From Ectocarpus siliculosus (lineage: Eukaryota; Sar; Phaeophyceae; Ectocarpales; Ectocarpaceae), in assembly GCA_000310025.1 (NCBI GenBank), contig FN649749.1:2474930-2492204 (forward strand): 17,275 nt of DNA, given 5' to 3'. Numbering within the stretch: the stretch's first letter is position 1; each line of letters starts with the position of its first letter. The notes below the pieces were generated by a model, which did not search any database, was not told the DNA's origin, and worked only from the letters and a program-made list of their open reading frames with translations. The position numbers were made by a program, and so were the translations under genes. This document shows, piece after piece, positions 9,601 to 15,328 of the stretch.

Positions 9601-12600
9601 TGTATCGCCCCGTCCGGGCATCTAAAGACCACGGCGTGCGCTTACATGAGTAACCTCCCCCCACCCCCGTGTGTCTCCGTGTTTCGCCATGTAGCTACGC
9701 GACAAGGCCCGCGAGGCGGTCCTGCGCATGGATCTCTCGGCCAACGAGGCGTTCCTGCTGTGCAAGAGCTTCCACGAAAAGGGCTGGGTGCAAGTCGGAG
9801 TTGGAGACGGGGAAGAACGTGGGAGCGGCTACGCCGACGGGGGTACCGCAGATGGTGCTGGCGAAGGTAGGGGTACCCTCTTATCTGTTCCTCCGAGTTT
9901 ATGTTGTTGTTGTATGTTGTTGTTGTTGTTGTCGTCTTCCCACTAAACATCGTTCCGGTCTCCACTCAGGAACACTTTTGATTGTCCGTACTGGCCCAAC
10001 TGGCTCGGGCGACTTCCGTGGTCACAGTGTATGCACTGCTATATTCTGTGTGCTGCATGGCGTATGTTTTGTGATGTGGGGGGGGGCGTGAGTATCTCGG
10101 GGGGTACCAGGAGGTCCGAGAGGGAAGACGCTGCATAGCTGGATTGTTTTTTCGCTCGTGAGGTTTACAGCGTTGTGTTGAGTTGCATTGTCCTCTTGAC
10201 ATTCACGCGTTGATGTGGATGTGGTGTAAGGGGACAGTTTATACGCAAACCGTAGACACATGATGAAACCGATGACAAATCACGTCCTCCTCGTCCCTGC
10301 AACGTTGTCTCCTTCTGCGTGACGTATGATGGTGTGCAGAGCTAGACGAGGATGCGCTGGACTACGCGTGTGCCCTCCTGTGCAGGCCCGGGACCACGCA
10401 CGTTCACGTGAGAGAACCTTCTGTTGATTGAGGCGATGACGCGATGTGGTACCAGTTGCACGTGAGATAATCGTGCGTTTTGACTATGACACGTGCCAGC
10501 TCATGGCGGCGAGGTATTACTGTGGTGTTTCCGTGACGACAACAACAACAACAGCATTCTTTTGTCAGGTGTAAGCCGACGAACGCCGGGACAAGTAGCT
10601 CGTTCCAAATCCAACGTCTCTCTTGTCAACCCAACGGAACTAATTGCACCCAATTATGACTCTCCACATCTCAACGTGACTCTCGACCACCTTGTCTGTG
10701 CCTCGTAAAAGTAGGTTCTGCTGCAGAAATCTCTCATTCCGCAGCTTTCCTATGACGCATACGTGATTGGGCCGCTCTCTCCCGAAACACATCAAAGGAG
10801 AACGCTATTCGATTTTCGGCCCCCGTGAAATGCCACTGACTACTGTATGTGTTGCACGCCTTGTCTTTCCCGGCCTTGGTTGCAACACAACAGGTGTCCC
10901 GCTCCCGCACGCAGCACCTGTACATGGCCTGGTCCGCCCTCAAGCTGGCGCAAGAGCAGCGGAGGTCGGCTATGAAGAACGCGCAGGTGGGTGCAGAGTG
11001 GCTGGCTTGACTGCATGTACGCATGTATGCGCATGGGCAGGTGCACGCTAACACGTAAATTTCCTAGCGTTGAGTCTTGCTGTCGGTCCTATCCTGATCA
11101 ACACGTCCCGCTTTCGGGGGGGGCCGTAGCACAAGTAGGTGACATTATCGCTAGGTACCAGCGGTGTTATTTTGCCCCCGCCCCTCCCGAGCAAAAAACA
11201 CGGGTACTCGAACACCGGCAGCGGCTTCCTAACCGACAACGACACCCAACAAGATTTTGGGGGAAAAGCCAACGCTACGACCACCGTTGGAGTTCCCTCC
11301 CCTCCCCACTCTCATGCACAAACAACTCCCCTGATAATTTAAAAATTCAGTGTTTGGACTCAAATTAGACTCATTTTCAGCCCAGTGTGTAGTCGATTTT
11401 GCTCCCACTCTGCAAAGACTTCAACACACCGTCTCAGACTGCTGCGGGAATATCTCGAGCGGTACTTTGTACAAAAGTAGTCTCTATATTTGATGGTTGC
11501 ATCGTTTCCGATTATATTGATAGCATACTTGTAAATACACATTCTCTCGTCCCCTGTCCCCTGTCCCCGGTCTTCTTACGAACAGGCACTAGTGGAGAGG
11601 GCCCACCGTGAGTACATGGCGGCGTCCGTGCCCCCCGCGGTGGCCGCGGCGGTGGCGGAGCTGGAAAAACAGCGGAGGGAGGGATCCACGGAGCCCCCGC
11701 CGCCGGCCTACGAGGCGTTCCTGGAGGGGCTCTCCGAGGACTATTCCCCTCTGTCCAAGAGCATCCTCGAGGCCTTCGAAGGTGGGGACCCTGGCCGTGT
11801 TTTATTTTAAATTATTTTAGAAAGTTTTGGTCGGGTGAAAAAACTTGAACGCGTACAAAGCATGCGTGCAAGCAAGCCTGAGGTTTGTTTTAGAGGTGGA
11901 GATACGATGCTGTGTAACTTTTCGCAGGAGACGCATGGGAAGCTTCGCACCACCTTGGCCCTTCGTCTCAAGGGCACCCGTCCTACAAACCACAGGGTTT
12001 TTAACGTTTTTACTTTGGCTACTGCTTCGGCAGTTTTTTTTCCCTTGCCTGACCTCTCTCTCTCACCCCCAACCCGCGATAAGTTCGGAAAAACAGTTTT
12101 GAGCCACCTTTGGCACAGTAGAAAGGAACGATTCGCCATCGATGATCGGTCTTACGGGAACAACGCTCCGTACTCTCGAGGACGGGTGGTCAGCCGTCTT
12201 ATCAATTATGGCATGCGAAACTTGAGTCATGAGTACCTCATTTTGGCGTTGCCGCCTCTCTGAATACGCCCAAACCCCCCCTCCATCCTTTCGAGGACGC
12301 GTGGTCAACGGCCTAACATCTACGGCACGCAAAACATGAGTACCCCCCTTCCTCGCCCCGCCTCTCCGAATACGCGCAGCCGAGCTCCTGCGCATCCGCC
12401 ACGAGTCCTTAGCCGCCGTCTCCCGGGCGGGCGAGGGTATCGAGGCCAACCGGGCCACCCTCCGTGAGGCAGGCGGGGGCGCGGCCGCTAAGGGAAAGCG
12501 TGCGTCGGAGCTTACCGCCTCTCCGGCCAATACCCGTGGCCGCAATAGCAGCGGCAGTAATGCCTCTCCGTCGTCGTCGAAGGTGGCGGAAGGCCGGGAG

Positions 12601-15292
12601 GGTGGGGGGTTGGGGGGGGCTGACCTTTCCCCCGTGTCGATGCTGAGGATGGTGGACGGTCACCCGGGGACGGAGGAGTGGCTCAAGGAGGTGAGGTCTG
12701 CCTGTGTACCTTTTTTTGGGGGGGTGGGGGGTGGGGGCGATTTCTCGTGTCTGTTATGCGTTTTTTTGTAATCCCCCTCCTTTAGGTTGGGTGTTTTGGT
12801 GTTCTCCATTCTGTCTCTATTATGCTGCGGCGTCAGTTGGATCAGTACCGATGTTGGAAACCGAAACCGGTTATTGAATGTGGAGACAAGAACAACGACC
12901 AGCGCGCGAGGTGCTCTGCACACTGGGGGGCTGGAGGTTTGTCGACCCCTCCTGTTGTTGTTCGATGAAAATGCCACCGCCCCTTTTGTATTTCACTCTG
13001 CTCTTGTGCATATGCTGTCATTCTGCACGTCACCCCTGCGATCGATTCTGCCGACCGCCCTTCCTTGATCGCATGCGCTCTCGCTGTTGTCGGTCGGTGT
13101 GATGCGATTTACACAGGTGGTGTCCAACTAAGACTATATATAGATTTGTAAATTCTTCCTCACAGTCTCCAGAATTTTCCTGTGGCTGCAAGAAGACCAC
13201 GCACTGATTCTGTCCATCTGTCGCGTCAGCTGTCGGGTAGAGTCGGGCTGTCGTGTCGAACAGCCCGACAGGAGACATCAGCTTCAGCGAAAAACGTACG
13301 CGGTGAAGTCTAGAGGAAGGCGCCCGGGAAGTATCAACCCTCCCGTCCCCCCTGCCTCGCTGTTGTCCATTTTCGCCATGTGATTTGCACAGGTATCGTC
13401 CAACATTGTGGAGGTGTGGGAGGGCACCCGCGAAGCGCTGACTTCCCTAGCCGTGGACACTGTTCTCTCCAGCTCGCTGGAAAGGAGGGTCACGGCTCTC
13501 GAGGGTGTTCGAGCATCCGACCAAGACATATGCCAGGTATGGGGATTCGACCACGTTGGTGTGCCTGCTGTAACCAGGCGGTGTTTGCACGTAAATCCTT
13601 TTTTAGCGGCATGCACACACCACGCTGTTTGAAAGGAAAGGGGCCATTAACATGGTATGTATTCCAGAGGTGTATGTAGATACGAATAGTCCTTGGTTTT
13701 CAAGCAGGGTGGTACTTGCCTTGACAAGTGAAAACACGTATAAGAACGTGGAGGGCTTTACGCCTCTACCTCTCTCTCCCTCTCTCTTTTTCTCTTTTTC
13801 CCTCTGTCTCTCTTTCTCCCTCCCTCCCTCTCCCCTTCCCTTTCTCTCCTTCTCTCTGTTCCTTTCCCTCTGTCTCTCCCTCTCGCGCCCCATTCGCGCT
13901 CGCGCGCCCACAACTCGCAGCTGGCCCAGAGGATGGCGGAGCTGCAGTCGACGCTTGATCCCGCCCGCCTGAGCAAGAGGAACAAGTCTTCGACGCATCT
14001 CTTGGACGCGGAGAAAAACAGGAACGCTTGCCAAGCGGTAAGCACTCGTGTTGTTGTTGTTGTTGTTGTTGCTGCTGCTGCTGCTGCTGCTATTGCGTTG
14101 AAGCTGTTTCCTTACTTACCTCTCCTACCTACAGATGGAAGGCTTGCCGATGACGTGTGGTGTGGACGTTCTAAATAGATGCATCGTTGGCCCCTTCGGG
14201 TCGTTGCGTGCTTTTAATCACATAGGTGGGTACTTCCTGTTTAGTATCGACCGCACCAACCGGCTGACCATTGAACATAACATACCCCAGTCTCAGTGCG
14301 AATGTACCTCAAAGCCTCAGTGCAGCTACGCGAGATGAAACACGCTCGTAACGATCGTAACTGCGGCGCACTAGTGTGTTGTGTGTGTTTTGTTTGCAAT
14401 GTCTGTCAGACCGTATTTCCGCTGACGGCATTTCGTTTAGGCGTCTCTTCCGATACTTGACGCGCGACGCACGCGCCATGCTTTTTTTGTTGCTGTGTCG
14501 TCCTTATAGGCCTACATGCGGGCGCTCAAGCGGCTCAAGGAGCAGCTCAAGCACTGGCGCGAGGCGTGCGGCTGCGGCTTCGACCCGAGCTTGCTCAGCG
14601 ACGTCGCTCGTCAGGTGCCGCTTGCTGATATTTTCGCGTTGCTCTTCCCGTTGCTGTTTCGCTTCTCCCCGCTGTCCCTGTTGTCAATGTCGTCGTGTCG
14701 TGGTCGTGGTTGATGTGGCCATCGTCGTAGCAGTAGCCGCTCTTCCTGCTTTTGCCGTTGGATTTGGGGCTTGGAGTCCAGGTGCACCAGCTTTCTCAGT
14801 GATTTCGGGGTATGGTCGATCGACGCGCCAAGTTGTACTTGTTGAAGCTGCTGCGACTACTGTCTACTTTCGATGTCATGGTTGTTGTCGCCATCGTCGG
14901 AGTTGGCGTTGGCTTGGACTTGAAGCTCGATTGGGCTGTCGCGATGACTGGGAAATGTTGTTTTTGAGCCTACTCTCCTGCTGGCGATACCCCCCCCCCC
15001 CGCCCCCTCCTGTATCTTCGCTATTTGCCCCTCTTGCTGAGTATTCGTTCCTTTATATATGTACCTATCTTGGTATGTTGGGTTGAATTGTTGTGTGCCG
15101 GTGTTGTCTTGACGTGGCACAAGCGTTCCTCTCTGGGTGATCCCCCCCCCCCCGTAGCTTTCCGGTTAACCCTCGGGATACGTAACTGGGCTGGCGAAAA
15201 AAAAAAAAAAAACGGCGTATCGCTCCGTCCCGGTATTGTAGGGATGCGAGGTCTATGGTCTAATCGCCAAGACATGCGTTCACATGATTTTT

Positions 15293-15328
<36 letters not shown>

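Larger units (their letters stand above)
12691..13392 (+). other. Intron 15
   Basis: Contains a G-rich patch (12717-12738), a duplicated exon 16 acceptor (13090-13125) and a stem-loop (13242-13269). No gene is supported in it. Confidence 0.6.

Noticed and set aside
6357-9866. Resemblance to PRC1/MAP65-type microtubule bundlers
   Set aside because: Only general similarity (alternating helical segments with occasional LW near helix ends). The conserved core motif of that family is not visible, so no name is given.
13603-14045. Arg/Glu-rich minus-strand frames
   Set aside because: They are the complement of the pyrimidine microsatellite and exon 17.
14376-15086. 236-codon frame on the + strand
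   Set aside because: It crosses exon 18 in the wrong frame, is Cys/Arg/Val-rich and runs into a poly-C tract; an intronic artefact.
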